Source: Funneliformis mosseae
Taxonomy: Eukaryota > Glomeromycota > Glomeromycetes > Glomerales > Glomeraceae
Direction: 5' to 3'
Length of the DNA: 28,063 nucleotides
Assembly: GCA_910592005.1 (NCBI GenBank)
Contig: CAJVPP010000659.1
Location: 1-28,063, forward strand
Shown here: one piece after another, positions 1 through 11,170 of the stretch
Position numbering within the stretch: position 1 is the stretch's first letter
Layout of the letters: the number at the start of each line of letters is the position of its first letter
Notes under the pieces: generated by a model
What the model was told of the DNA's origin: nothing
Seen by the model: the letters and a program-made list of their open reading frames with translations, nothing else
Databases searched by the model: none
Translations under genes and position numbers: made by a program

Positions 1-462
1 TAAATATAAAAGAACAATTATTAAATATATTTTCTTTAAAAATACGTTGGAAGTGAGAGATCAGTTGTCATTAATTGACTCTCAATTAAATTCTTTTGTG
101 CAGAAAAGTTTTGCAATTCTAAATATATGAATGTTAGTAAATATGTAACGATAAAATAAATAAACAAAGAACCTTGATTATATGCATTGCATTGAAGATC
201 AATTCATTTTCAATTTTCCATTTAAATTTACCGATATCACTGTATAACCCAATTCTTATTTGATTTATCAATTGAAATACAATTGACTAAATAATAAAAT
301 AATTTTTTATTATAAAAAAAGGTTTTAAAAGGTTTTTATTTGGATTTTGACATAATAAAAAAAATGTAGTTGTATTGAGATTAAATGATATAAAACGAGA
401 AAGAAAAAGAATAATTTTTAAAATATTATTTTATAATAATCAGTGGGCCGAGTAATTATATC

Positions 463-560
463 GTAACTTCACGGGTAATCGCCGATAACTCCACAGTTAC
501 TATAGCAATGCATTGCTTACCGTGAACTGTGTAGTAATCTCTGATAACCCGTGAAGTTAC
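463..560. repeat. 98-bp imperfect palindrome (hairpin)
   Basis: The outer arms gtaacttcacgggtaatc (463-480) and gataacccgtgaagttac (543-560) are reverse complements with one mismatch. The centre, agcaatgcattgct at 504-517, is a perfect 14-bp palindrome. The inner stretches cacagtta and gaactgtg also pair approximately. The whole block can therefore fold into one long hairpin. It is richer in G+C than its surroundings. It could be a tiny foldback MITE or a palindromic genome repeat; no target-site duplication was recognised. Confidence 0.8.
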
Positions 561-561
561 T

Positions 562-835
562 ATCAATAATCTGATGGAAGTCTTTTGAGTTAATTGCCTC
601 TCACTTTTATCATCACGGAAGAAACGGAAAAAATAATTTCCGAGTTGATTATCAGGCACCGTAAGTTCCATTGCTCTGCAATGATCTGCTCTGCTTAAAT
701 CAAGCACAAGTTTTAAGATATGTTAGTTAAATCTTCGATAGGTTCTAGAAGATCTTCACCACGTTGCTGTTTTAATCGAAGCATCTCGGACATTTTCTGT
801 TCAATAACCGACCGTACGTGTCTTGTTAGTGCCAT
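562..835 (-). CDS. Possible 5' fragment of an unrecognised gene, probably broken or spliced
   Basis: On the minus strand an ATG at 835 in a good context (agaccATGGC) opens a 40-codon frame starting MALTRHVRSVIEQKMSEMLR that stops at 713. It is charged and looks helical. A second open stretch in another frame (707 down to about 562) contains AMELTVPDNQLGNYFFRFFR and runs into the hairpin at 463-560. The codon use and composition of both pieces look more coding-like than the neighbouring DNA. They could be two exons joined by a short intron (a CTAAC branch-like motif precedes several AG sites near 690) or one frame-shifted relic. I do not recognise a family. The frame beyond the hairpin boundary is hairpin sequence and is unlikely to be original protein. 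Confidence 0.27.
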
Positions 836-920
836 GGTCTAATCACCTGATTTCTGAAATCGCGCATTTGACACAGTAATACGTAAACTTGTACTTGTCC
901 TACATGCGTAATCTTGCGCA

Positions 921-928
921 AATATATA
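921..928 (-). promoter_or_regulatory. TATA-like box upstream of the ATG at 835
   Basis: The minus strand reads gactatatatttgcgc here, a TATATATT about 90 bp upstream of the ATG at 835. A short upstream ATG at 867 opens a 13-codon frame that overlaps the 835 start. The TATA match is weak evidence in AT-rich DNA, but the local sequence is comparatively GC-rich. Confidence 0.25.
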
Positions 929-3734
929 GTCTCCTCGGGATCTAATGAAAGATTTCAAAGATAAATTTAATCAAAAGTCTTCTATTGTCTACATGTTTTG
1001 CTGATTCTTGCTTCAGAACAATCTGCATTAGCTTCGAGATATACAACTTTCTCAACTCGTTCAACCTAAATATATGTATCGAGAATCACAATAAACATTT
1101 GAAATTTAGTATATTAAACAAGAAAATAAAAATTAAAACGTATTTTTCCTTGAGGCCAGTTAACCGATAGATAATAAATGGATATACCTAAATATCATTA
1201 ACTGGTTAAAATTTAACTCGGGCAAGAAAGGATCACACATCAACCCGAAATTTTGAATAAATCCCGATAGGTGACTTGCCATCTTAATCAGAAATAATCA
1301 CACTATCATAAATACAGTTTCCGGAGTATCTAATCCGTGTAAAGTTCTCAATTTTGCCGATAATGATTTCTCTTAAATTTTCGAACTATCGGATTCGATA
1401 CTTTAGAGAAATTTTTATCAAGGGCTCTTTTTGCAACAATTAAATATTAAACACAACAGAAGAATTGTTATAAACGCGTAAAACTTCGGGAAGGCACTAA
1501 TTTTATAAAAATCAATGTGCAAGAGTGATCAGTAGTGAAATAAACAAAAGCCTCTTACTTAAGAGACAATGACTCTGATATTTTTATCAAAGTTAAATTA
1601 GCGAGCTCCAAAGAAGAGTCCGACAATATTCATCATTGGAAGCGTCAACTTTTTTTACGAGTTCAATTGTCAATCGGCATAGTACACCTTCTATATTACG
1701 ATATAACTAGCCTAAACATTTACAAAGGTGTATTCAAGCAGCCTTTTTTTTTCGATTTTTTTTTTTTGAGATCTATGGAATCGGCTTGTGTTCCCGGATA
1801 AAAAAAAATATATATATTACTCCGTAATATTTTGGGTCGACTGTACTTATTAAATAAATTGTTAAGAAATTTTTAACGAAATGATCAACAATCGCTGCAA
1901 ATACGTGATATCCCGGTTCCAACTCTAATTAACGTCTATCATGATTAGCATAGAAAAGAATGCTTAACCTTACATGTAGAAGGTTACTTTTTTGCGCCAA
2001 CCACGAATGAAGTTTTACTTATATAACGAAAATAATTTGAAATTTTAATATTCTAACCTAATTCTTATTGGTCCCTTTTCTTCCCTAAGATTGGATTCGT
2101 TTATGCAAAGACAGGTGAGTCAGTGGGGGTTATTTTAAAGTTTCGAATTCGGTCGCTTCAGGCCGCAGTGATATTCTAAAATTTATTTATTAAAAATGGA
2201 ATACAACGTATTTAAGTGATGTTGATTTTATTTTCCTATTTGATATGATTATTCTTATTTTACGTTACGTTTATACTTTTAATTAATTCTTTTTTTTTAG
2301 GTTCTTTAATATTATTGTTTTCTTTAACTAAATAGATTGAAGGGCGACCTTAAGGATTTTGCCGTAATTTTTTGAAATTTTTTTTTGTGGAAATTCTAAT
2401 GATCCATTTGCTATATGGGAGGCATATCACATTAAGATCATATGATTTACTATCTCATAACCATATTTTTGAAGGATATTTTCTCAAAACTCTTACCTCT
2501 CCTAGTTGATATAAATCGCATCCTTGAAGAACTAATTTTTTTTTTTTTGATTAATACAAAGTACAATCCGTTCTAATGAAAGTCGATTTCTCGGTTCAGA
2601 ATTTTTTTTATTGCTTGTAAAATCAATTATATGATAAACATTGAATCTGAAATTTATTTAAATAATCGAACGTTTGTTTTATTGACTCTAATGTAATGAT
2701 TTTTTTTAATAAAAAAAACCCCATCGTATTTACTATCACAATTTCATAATAAAGAGGAAAACTCAATTCTAAATTTGTCCTATTAAAGATTAAATATCAC
2801 GAAAAAAACATCCATCATCATAACGCTTTAACACACCCTCCTCGTATTGTTTCAAATATACTAATTAATTATTATTATAAGTACAATCTAAAAAGAAATA
2901 TAATACGGCCCCTCCAATTTTCGAAAAAGGCTCCTTTGAATTGTATCTATCATATCTATCATAAGGCTATAAGTTTAGAAAATGATGATGATTAAATTTC
3001 TTACAAGCTGATAATCCACATCACTTTCAATAATTTTAAATTATTAAAAATTGAAAGGATATTTGGAGATAAGAAAATTTTCCAGATAAATTTGTTCAAA
3101 ATGGATTAGGGAATTGGCTTATTTAAGAGAAGCATTATCATAATTTAAAACCCACTAACTATTCTTTTATTCTTCTATATGGTTTAGTGAGATTAATCAT
3201 TCTTCCATTATTCTTTTCTTTTTAAGAAGTGAATGAGTAGAACAAATTAGTTTTTGATTATAGCCCACAATATCAATAGGTAAAAAAATTTTATCTTTTT
3301 CGTATCAGTTTGCTTTTGGTTTTATCTTATCTTCTTTAGTAGATTCTTTTTTAACTTGCTTTGGATTATTTGCTTTATGAATAGATAATTTTATAGGAGG
3401 TTCCTTATTATTGGTTTTTGTTATTCTTCTCATTTTTTTTTACACATATTAACAGCTGGAGATGCATTTGCAAATATTAAAACTCATATTTAGTATTGAA
3501 GACTCAACCTCTTGTAAACTGCCAGTTCTTTCCTTTTAATTCTTAATTGTTTTGTATTTGTATAATATGTGAAAAATAATTTTAGCGAATTTTTTATTGT
3601 TTAGATTTATTGAAATTAGTTTTAATAATTTAATCAAAAAAATAAAAAAGATCCCTTTAATAAACTTTTTTTTGTTAGAATATTAATGTTTAGTTAAATC
3701 ACCTTATTTTAACATTTCAATAGATAAAATGCTA
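929..3734. other. Intergenic DNA with no gene recognised
   Basis: No convincing coding region, tRNA or transposase relic was found in this 2.8-kb stretch. Composition drifts from moderately AT-rich (about 930-2160) to strongly AT-rich. Small items seen: an inverted pair CCAGTTAA/TTAACTGG around 1155-1207; a heat-shock-element-like TTCGGGAA at 1485-1492; long T tracts near 1743-1768; a CCAAT-box-like ttattggtccc near 2066; and a consensus-like donor cag/gtgagt near 2111. None is placed well enough to name a promoter or exon. Confidence 0.5.
3024..3057. repeat. 34-bp AT-rich palindrome
   Basis: The outer arms ctttcaat and attgaaag flank a centre rich in aattttaaatt, giving an imperfect 34-bp inverted repeat. 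It may be a small hairpin or a terminator-like structure. There is no gene next to it. Confidence 0.5.
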
Positions 3735-3781
3735 GATATAGCTCTAATATGTTAATGTTTAAAATATGCATTTAGAATATA

Positions 3782-3868
3782 TAGTGGCTCACAAAAGTAA
3801 TACAATCGCTAAGTATAAAACTTTAAATTAATGTAACTTTTTTATTCATAAATTATATTCAAATAAAA
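3782..3868 (+). repeat. Left terminal inverted repeat of the Tc1-like element
   Basis: Starts tagtggctcacaaaagtaat and continues through ctttaaattaatgtaac. It is nearly identical to the reverse complement of 7259-7345, with scattered transitions. Confidence 0.85.
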
Positions 3869-3971
3869 TTAATTTTATTAAGTTTTCTGAATAAAAATTC
3901 ATATAAATTTATAATTAAAATTCCTATTTAATCATATGATCTGCAGCTAGACTATAATATTACTATTTTAG

Positions 3972-4599
3972 GTGTTAAAACTGACAAAAATTGATGAACC
4001 TGTCAAATATGACATATATGTCAAATATGCTAAATCTGCCATATTTGCCAAATTGGATACACATACTATTTATTATATTTCTATTATTTATATCATTATT
4101 ATCATTTATAACATATTTAATATAATTAGCATATCTGTTAGCTCTATTATTATTGTTAGTAGTATCATATTTACCATAGATTTTCTTTAATTGTAATTTT
4201 CCTATGTAAAGGGCATGAAAATGCCTTAGAAAAAGGACAGATTCCAACAAGTTCTTAACATTGTATTTAATATACATTTAATAATAATAATAAATACTTT
4301 TAACATTTTGCAAATATAAAACTTATAATTTATTCTTATTAACTAAATAAACTCTCTAATAAACAGCGTATCAAGTTGATTGGATTTAAGTCATAGCTAT
4401 TATCTCTCTGACTTCAAATTATAGTTAACTTATTCGACAGAAAGAGTAACGTTAACAGTGTTACATTATTTATATGACTTTAAGTCAATTCATTTTTATC
4501 TAAATTAAAATTAAAAAAGCAATAAGTTACATAATATTTATATAATTATAAAGAAATAAATTTTCAGCCCTTTTGTTTGCTATAAAAAAAATTTTCAAT
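3972..4599. other. 5' untranslated/intervening part of the Tc1-like element
   Basis: This stretch lies between the left inverted repeat and the transposase relic. It contains a repeated tgtcaaatatg/gccatatttgcc pattern at 4000-4050, including the perfect palindrome tgacatatatgtca, and a gtaacgttaacagtgttac hairpin near 4447. Short open frames on both strands here are isoleucine/tyrosine-rich translations of AT-rich DNA and are not supported as genes. Confidence 0.5.
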
Positions 4600-5444
4600 A
4601 TGCTACAACTATCCTTAAAAAAATGGACAAGAATTTTTACTCTTTTTGAAAAAGGCTATTAAGCCAATATCATTGCAGCTAAAGAAGGTGTCTATAAGTC
4701 TACAGTTACAAGAATTTATTAATGTAAAGAAGAGATAGGTAGTTTTGAAATAAAAAAATCAGATCATCTCTGAGTCATTTCCATTCATACTGAATGTAAA
4801 ATTCTCTAACTTTTTGCTTCTAATGAATGTTCTACAGCAGTTGCTATATAAGGTAATCTCAAAAACTATGATAATATCCAAATTTTAGCTGAAACTATAT
4901 GCAGAAAACTTTGAAGAAATGGTTTGACATCAAAAATTAAGAAGAAGAAACTTTACCTTAAAAAAACACATTATAAATATCACTTAGATTTCATAAAAAA
5001 ATATTAAAATTAGTCTGTAAAAAATTAGAAGAAAGTAATCTGATCTGACAAAAGTAAATTCATATTTTTTGATTTAGATGAACACTAGTACTTTTGGAAG
5101 AAACCAGGAGAATATTAAGAAGCCTTTATGTTAAATTAACAGTAAAATTTAGTAGAGATAATATAATGATTTTAGGATGCTTTTCAGCAAAAGATGTTGG
5201 CAATCTTTATATAATTAATATCAGCTTAAATAGAGAACTTTATCGATAAATACTTAAAAAAGATCTTATGAAATCTATTTCAGATTGAGAATTAAGTGTT
5301 GATGATATAATTTTTTAATATGATAATGATCTCAAATATATGGTAAATCTTATTAAAGATTGACTTTCTGATAATAAAGTGATTGTACTTGTCTAACTTA
5401 CATAATCTCTAGATTTAAATCTTATAAAGCATCTTTAAAATAAA
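4600..5444 (+). pseudogene. Tc1/mariner-type transposase relic, N-terminal and catalytic part
   Basis: Translation from the ATG at 4600 reads MLQLSLKKWTRIFTLFEKGY and then hits a stop, but the frame continues recognisably with an HTH-like AAKEGVYKSTVTRIY. Later blocks are VIWSDKSKFIFFD-like (first catalytic D region, about 5040-5080, W as stop), a QYDNDLKYM block near 5320 matching the family's second-D motif (HDNDPKHT type), and SLDLNLIKHL near 5410-5440 matching the SPDLNPIEHLW motif. Stops fall mostly at expected Gln or Trp codons. The protein would act in the nucleus by cut-and-paste at TA sites, but this copy cannot encode a working enzyme. The frame is interrupted right after the PDLNPIEHLW-like block by inserted repeats. 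Confidence 0.75.
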
Positions 5445-5448
5445 ACTG

Positions 5449-5830
5449 TTGTATCCTAAATACATTAATATTTAAAATGTGTATTTAGGATATCCTAAAT
5501 GTAAGGATATTTACTGTTTTCAAATATACATTTATCCCAAATACACATTTCAAATATTCTAAATGTACATTTCAGATAATATCCTAAATAAACATTTTGG
5601 AATATCTCAAATATACATTTCAGATATTCCAAATGCATATTTCAGATAATATTCCAAATGCACATTTTGAATATCCCAAATACATATTTTAGACAATGTT
5701 TCAAATGCACATTTCAAATATCCCAAATGCGTATTTCAGATAATATTTCAAATGTATGTTTTGGATAATATTCCAAATGCACATTTTAGATATTACAAAT
5801 AAGTAATTAGGATATTCTAAAAGATTAATT
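5449..5830. repeat. Array of about 22-25-bp units (atrtcccaaatgcacatttcaga type)
   Basis: More than a dozen degenerate copies of a unit like tattccaaatgcacatttca follow one another. At 5481-5498 the array contains the perfect palindrome atttaggatatcctaaat, in which a unit meets its inverse. Related units recur at 5985-6135, in the outer ends at 3741-3781 and 7362-7420, and as looser relatives at 16.5-17.1 kb. Confidence 0.75.
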
Positions 5831-6140
5831 CAAACTCATTTCAAACTATCTTAAATGATCACAATTTATTTAAGTTTATTAAATAACAGATTTATAATTT
5901 AAATTTTATTTATATTTAATATTTATATTTTTAATACTTTATTTTATTTAATTGTAAATAAAATATAAATAAACTTTATATTAAAATTTGAATATCCAAA
6001 ATTTGTATTTAGAATATACCTAAAATGTGTATTTAGGATATCTAAAATGCATATTTAGGATAAATGTGTATTTGAGATAAGTGAATATATTAAATGATCT
6101 TTGCATTTAGAATATCCTAAATATGCATTTCAGATATTAA
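5449..6140. mobile_element. Family A inverted-repeat element, copy 2, inserted in the transposase relic
   Basis: The left end, ttgtatcctaaatacattaa, matches the termini seen at 3741 and (inverted) at 7420. The right side at about 6105-6140 (atcctaaatatgcatttcagatattaa) matches the expected inverted right terminus but stops short where the LTR-like sequence begins. Inside are tandem short repeats and a very AT-rich centre (about 5880-5985). It is noncoding and MITE-like. It interrupts the Tc1 coding frame, so it inserted after the Tc1 did. Confidence 0.55.
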
Positions 6141-6143
6141 CAC

Positions 6144-6865
6144 TATAACGGGTAAAATTTTAGATAGATTTAATTGGTAAAAAATGAAGTCAATTTTATC
6201 ATGTAGATATTTTATGAAGATTATTTTATCCATTTTATTGCTGTCGATCAATTATGTAAATCTCTAGATATTAATTTTATTGCCTTTAATAATCACGTAA
6301 ATTATAGATATCTATTTAATTGCCTGCAGATCTGGCAATTTTATTGACATGGCAACTTTATTGCCTAGCAAAATAGCAACTTCATTTCCTTTGATATATT
6401 TAGTTTAGTTTATTTTATTATTTATTCAATATGTATAAATATCTCTGCATTTTTTTTGAGTTTCAGCATTGACAAGATGACAATCTTTTAGATACTGAAC
6501 TTATTTATTATATTAATAAAGGAGTATAATTAATCAAATATAAAACTTATCCTTCGCAAACTCTTAAAACTATTATAAATTATTTGTGACCTCTTACATT
6601 TATGCAATTTCTTTAATTATTGTTAGTAAACCCTTTGTATGATATTGTATTGATTCACTGTATTGACTTAAAGTTTTTGAAGCATAATCTCTAAAATATC
6701 TTTAAGTTATCCTTATATTTATTTTATATATATCTCATATAATTTATATTGAGAATAATCTTTGACATTATTGTGAATTCTTACCTGTAATTCCTTAAAT
6801 AATTATCTTAGTTTTATTTATCCTTTTTAAGATTTTATTTGAAGTTATAAAATATCATTTGGAAT
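6144..6865 (+). mobile_element. Solo-LTR-like sequence, copy 1 (forward)
   Basis: About 710 bp matches the reverse complement of 25,218-25,927 over its whole length with many scattered substitutions. It has LTR-like layout: an upstream part with short repeats of attttattgcc type, a TATA box tataaata at 6434-6441, an AATAAA signal at 6515-6520, then a downstream part. No reverse transcriptase, gag or integrase sequence is nearby, so it reads as a solo LTR. Both edges are degraded in this copy, and it cuts the right end of the family A element. Confidence 0.6.
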
Positions 6866-7045
6866 ATAATAAAGCTGAACATCATTTAAAATAACTTCCA
6901 GAATGAGCTATAAAAAGGAAAAATCTGTGAAAAAATTACAAGATGTTTAGTTCAGGATTGAGGTCAATGTATATATAAATTTAATTAAGTTTATATCAGA
7001 AAGGATAAATAATATAATAAAGGCCAAAGGGTATATAAGATGGTA
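6858..7045 (+). pseudogene. Tc1/mariner-type transposase relic, C-terminal part
   Basis: Immediately after the inserted DNA the translation gives blocks like AEHHLK-LPE and AIKRKNL-KNYKMF, followed by NIIKAKGYIRW. These match the end of Tc1 transposases, where a basic 'lw..l..' segment leads to 'MPRRIQAVIKAKG'. It continues the gene at 4600-5444 and shows that the 1.4-kb insert lies between the PDLNPIEHLW block and the C-terminus. It contains several stops and frame slips. Confidence 0.55.
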
Positions 7046-7258
7046 ACAGATATAATTTAATAAATAAATATGTTAGTGCAAAAATTTGTTATAGTTTTTA
7101 ATTTAAATCTAACTGGTTAAATATTATCACTAAAAGTTACATAAATAATGTAATGTCAAAAACTTAAAAATCGCTACATAGATTTTTTTCATATGACTTA
7201 AATCAGAAAAAAAAAATATTTTTTAATAAATTTTGATTCAGAGAATCTTATAACTTAT

Positions 7259-7345
7259 TTTTTACTTTGATATAATTTATAAATAAAAAGTTACATTAAT
7301 TTAAAGTTTTATATTTAGCGGTTGCATTACTTTTGTAAGCTACTA
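7259..7345 (-). repeat. Right terminal inverted repeat of the Tc1-like element
   Basis: The reverse complement begins tagtagcttacaaaagtaat and matches 3782-3868 for about 87 bp. The next base pairs outward (tatcaattatg) begin the outer family A element. Confidence 0.85.
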
Positions 7346-7420
7346 TATCAATTATGTATTCTAATTTAGAATATTCAAAATATGCATTTCAAATATTAAC
7401 GTATTTAGAGTACAACAATT

Positions 7421-9577
7421 CTTTTGCTAAGATTTATTATGTGACTTATCAAGAAGTTCTGATTGGCTTAATAAATTTTTTATATTGCTAATTTTTATTA
7501 TACAAATTTCTATTTAAGTTTTAACTATTTAAATTTATTTTACCTATTTTATATCAAATAATTACTATTAAATAAAAATATAAGTAATATTAAATTGTTA
7601 ATTACTTTGAATAATTTAAAATTATTTTTTTAAATTAAATATTATTATTTTAAAAATACCAAATCATTATTTAAAACTAAAATATATTTATATATTATAT
7701 AATAATAAGTTATAAAATATATATTATTTAAGCTTTTATAAAGTTAAATTTTAATTATAATTTTATATATTATTTAATTTAAAATAAAATTATATAAACT
7801 AATAAAATATAATATAATAAATTCTTTTAACTTATTTAATTTCATATAATTTTATATAATTTATAAATAAAAATTTATAAAAAATATTATTATAGTATTA
7901 TTTTTTTTAATAAAATATATTATATGTAATTTTTTTAAATAAATAATAAATTGTCCTAATATCCTAATATAATAATAATTAGAATATAAAATAAAATTTT
8001 ATTTTAAAATAATTTATTAAATTATTAAATTAAAATTTTAAATTATTTTAAAAATTTGATTTAAATTTAATTTTAAAAGATTTAATATTAATATTAAGTT
8101 TAAATAATATTTTATTTTAACTTTTAAAATAATAAAAATATAATTATTTAAAATAGTTTAATCAGTTAAACTTAATAATAGTTTATAATATATTCATAAA
8201 TAATTATTGCTAATTATAATTTATTATAGTTTAATTTTAAATAATTTATAAAAAGATAAATAATTATTTATTAAATATTAATTATATAAATAAATTTATG
8301 AATAAATTAGTTACTAATTTATAAGTATTAATTTATATAAATAAATAAAAATATAAAAATATATTTGTAATAAAAATATACTAGGTAATGAAAATTGTTA
8401 TAATATCTAAACATTAATTTTATAATATTTAAATATATCATATAAAAACAACTTTAAATTTTATTATTTAATTTAAAAGTAATTACATTTGCATTATTAG
8501 TTGATCATATATAAGAACAGATAGTCATTATATAAATAAGTTTAATTAAATATATCTAAAATGTAATTAAAATAAATAAATATATTTATAAAAATTTATA
8601 TAAATTTATATTTTTCAATAATTTTTATTTATATTTATCTAAAATTTTAAATATAAGTAAAAATTAAAAAAATTAGTGATTTTTAATAAAATATTTCTAT
8701 AAAAATAATAATTTTATTATTATTATTTATTTTTATATTATTTAAATAATTTATATATTTAATAATAAAAAATTTTTAAAATTTTAAAACTTTTAATTAG
8801 TTTATCAATTAAATTAATATATTTATTATTTAGTCTATTATATATAAATAATTACTAATATTTAAATAATTAAATATTATTTATAAAAAATTATATAATT
8901 AAAATTAAATATAATAATATTATAATTAAAATAAAATATATTAAATTTTTATTTAAAAATAATTAATTTATAATTTATCCTTTTAATAGTAAAAAATTTA
9001 AGCAAATTTATTTGCAATTTTAACCAATTATTTTTTTTCTTTTTCTTTTTTTTTTTTTTGTTTAGATGCATGATAATGAGGATATATATAGTTATATTTA
9101 ATATTAGACATTTTTTTAAAGTGAAAATATGAAATATGTTTTGGCATAGCATATCAATAATTAATTTATATTATGCAAAAGATAATTAATTTTTAATATA
9201 AAATTTTACTTATTTTTTTAAAAATTTATTATAATTTTTAATAATAATATTAGTATTTATAATTTTTTATTAAAATAAATTTTTTTGTACTTTTAATAAT
9301 TTATTATTTTTTATAATTTTAAATTCAATTTTATATTAAATTATAATTTATTATTAATTTTTATTTATTATATAATTTTAATTATATAAAACTTTTACAA
9401 TAGAAAGGAAAAAAATTGTTAGAAAAAATCAATTTTACTTTTATATATCAAATATAATTTTTAGGTTAAAATATGTTTAGATTTAATATTAACTTATTTA
9501 TTATTTTTTTTTAGTTGTTTCCTTTTTTATATTGTAAAGATCTTATATTATTACTAATATTAAATTCAGTATTACTA
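7421..9577. other. AT desert, no gene recognised
   Basis: Almost pure A+T with repeated aataatt/ttaaatt patterns and a long T tract near 9030-9060. Open frames here (for example 8949-9152, minus) translate to Lys/Ile/Asn-rich low-complexity peptides. No transposase motif, tRNA or intron-exon pattern was found. It is probably long-decayed mobile DNA. Confidence 0.6.
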
Positions 9578-10368
9578 TATTCATCTAAAAATAAGCATAC
9601 TTTTTTGTTATAGGGGTACTTATTTTCAAATAGTTTAAAATAAAAAGTCTGAAATATTTTTCAAAATTCACATTGATCAAATTTTTATTTTAAAAATAAT
9701 GTCATGAATTGTTAAATATACACAAAACTTATACTCTATTAAATAAAAAAAGAAGTGGTCAATTACGCAAAGAAATATAATCAAAATGAAGCTGGTGGAC
9801 ACTTTAATCTTAATATGACTATGGTAAGATATTGGGTAAATGCTAGTGCTTATTGGACAGATAAAATAAATAAAACAAATAAGCATATTAGTTTTGGCTA
9901 AAAAGCTTTTTTTTCAGAAATAGAAGAAAAACTGTATATATGAATAATAGAACAAAGGAAATAAGATTTTGCAGTTATCTATAGAACTATACGAAACAAA
10001 ATGTTTAAAATTTTAAAAGAACCAGAGCTATTAGTTCTTTATGGTAATTTAATAGAAGAATTTAAAATATTTCAGTATTAGATTCGTAACTTTATAAAAA
10101 GGTATAAGCTTATACTATATAGAAAACTAAAATATTTCAAAAACTTCCTGACAAATCTCAAAAATTATTAGAAAGTTTTTATAATTTCATTATTAATCTA
10201 AGAATCAAAAAATGTTTTGAATTAAAAAATATTTTTAACATAGATAAGATACCTGTGTGGTTTAACATAATTGATATTTATATAATTAACTTGAAAGAAG
10301 AGAAGACAGTTTATGTCTGAGCAACTGAAAATAAGAAAAATTGATTTACTGTCATTCTTATGATTACT

Positions 10369-10516
10369 GTAAGTATCGTTTATTTTTTTTTTTCTGTTTT
10401 TCTTTTTCATTTTTTTTCAATTTTTTAATCACTTTTTTTATCTAATTCATATCTTATTCTATCCTTCATTTAATAATTTCTCATGAGATGACGATTTATT
10501 TCATTACTTTACATAG
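10369..10516 (+). other. Probable intron in the pogo-type transposase relic
   Basis: Donor gtaagtatcg at 10,369 and acceptor ttacatag ending at 10,516 flank T-rich noncoding DNA. Similarity to the transposase family resumes directly on either side (VILMIT before, GFKFFLICI after). The exact frame across the junction is no longer intact. Confidence 0.5.
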
Positions 10517-11064
10517 ATGGGTTCAAATTTTTTCTAATATGCATTATCAAAAATAAGTAAATATTATACAAAAAAAATATTTCTCCTGAAGTTATCATTT
10601 AATTTTAGAGTAATAATTAGATAGATAGTAATCTGATAATAAGTTACGTTAATTATCTTAATGATTTACAGATTAAAAATAAATTTGGAGGGATTCATCA
10701 ATATTTGTGTATGATTTTTTTAGAGACCACTTAGAAAAATTAATTAAAGAAAAGTTTTATATAAGTGGTATTTATCTTATAGTAATTCTAGATAGATTGA
10801 CTAGCATATATCAATCACTCAATATTTCATTAAATAAGTTATTCAAAGATAATTTTCATAAAAAATAATATGAATGGATGGTAAGTGGTAAAGTAGGAGA
10901 AACTGCAGCTAGAATTTTTCGCTGTACTAGCTTTAATAATATATGCTTATGAGTTAAATGAACTTAGAAAAGTATTTTTACAGAAGTTATTATTGAGTCC
11001 TTTAAATATATAAAATTTCTAACAATTTGAGCTCAGATTCAAAGGTTTCTGATTATAGTATCAG

Positions 11065-11170
11065 TGATAATATTAATCATAATATTAATATTCACGATAT
11101 TGATAATGATAATGATATTAATGATAATGATAAAATTAATGATAATGACGAAATCAATAATGATAATAAA
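11065..11170 (+). repeat. gataatgat-type simple repeat encoding an Asp/Asn-rich tail
   Basis: The short units gataatgatattaatgata and variants repeat for about 100 bp at the 3' end of the pogo-type relic. They give a low-complexity acidic C-terminus, which is common in this transposase group. Confidence 0.7.

Larger units (their letters stand above)
3782..7345 (+). mobile_element. Tc1/mariner-like element with internal nested insertions
   Basis: Inverted repeats of about 87 bp bound this element (3782-3868 and 7259-7345). Both contain the cacaaaagtaat-type terminus typical of Tc1/mariner and a TA at the border. Between them lies a Tc1-type DDE transposase relic in two parts (4600-5444 and about 6858-7045), separated by 1.4 kb of inserted DNA. 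Removing the insert gives an element of about 2.1 kb. The assignment rests on the TIR plus recognisable transposase blocks. Confidence 0.75.
3735..7420. mobile_element. Outer inverted-repeat element (family A, copy 1) split by a Tc1 insertion
   Basis: The left end, ctctaatatgttaatgtttaaaatatgcatttag (about 3741-3775), matches the reverse complement of the right end at about 7362-7420, which reads actctaaatacgttaatatttgaaatgcat on the other strand. The two halves lie immediately outside the Tc1-type inverted repeats on both sides. The simplest reading is that a Tc1 element jumped into a short AT-rich foldback element. A second copy of the same terminus begins at 5449. The ends of this outer copy are approximate, and no target-site duplication was resolved. 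Confidence 0.5.

Noticed and set aside
985..1170. 61-codon plus-strand frame
   Set aside because: No motif, no convincing splice or promoter context, and biased composition.
1485..1492. Heat-shock element TTCGGGAA
   Set aside because: Only two half-units, with no gene placed downstream.
3972..4277. Open frames on both strands
   Set aside because: Overlapping Ile/Tyr/Asn-rich translations of AT-rich DNA inside the Tc1-like element, with no motif.
5449..5830. CRISPR-like array
   Set aside because: Units are degenerate, contiguous and palindromic with no unique spacers, and the genome is eukaryotic.
8949..9152. Minus-strand 67-codon frame
   Set aside because: Lys-rich low complexity from a poly-T tract in an AT desert.
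9677..10410. Minus-strand frames at 9677-9886 and 10,222-10,410
   Set aside because: They are antisense to the pogo-type transposase relic, which is supported on the plus strand.
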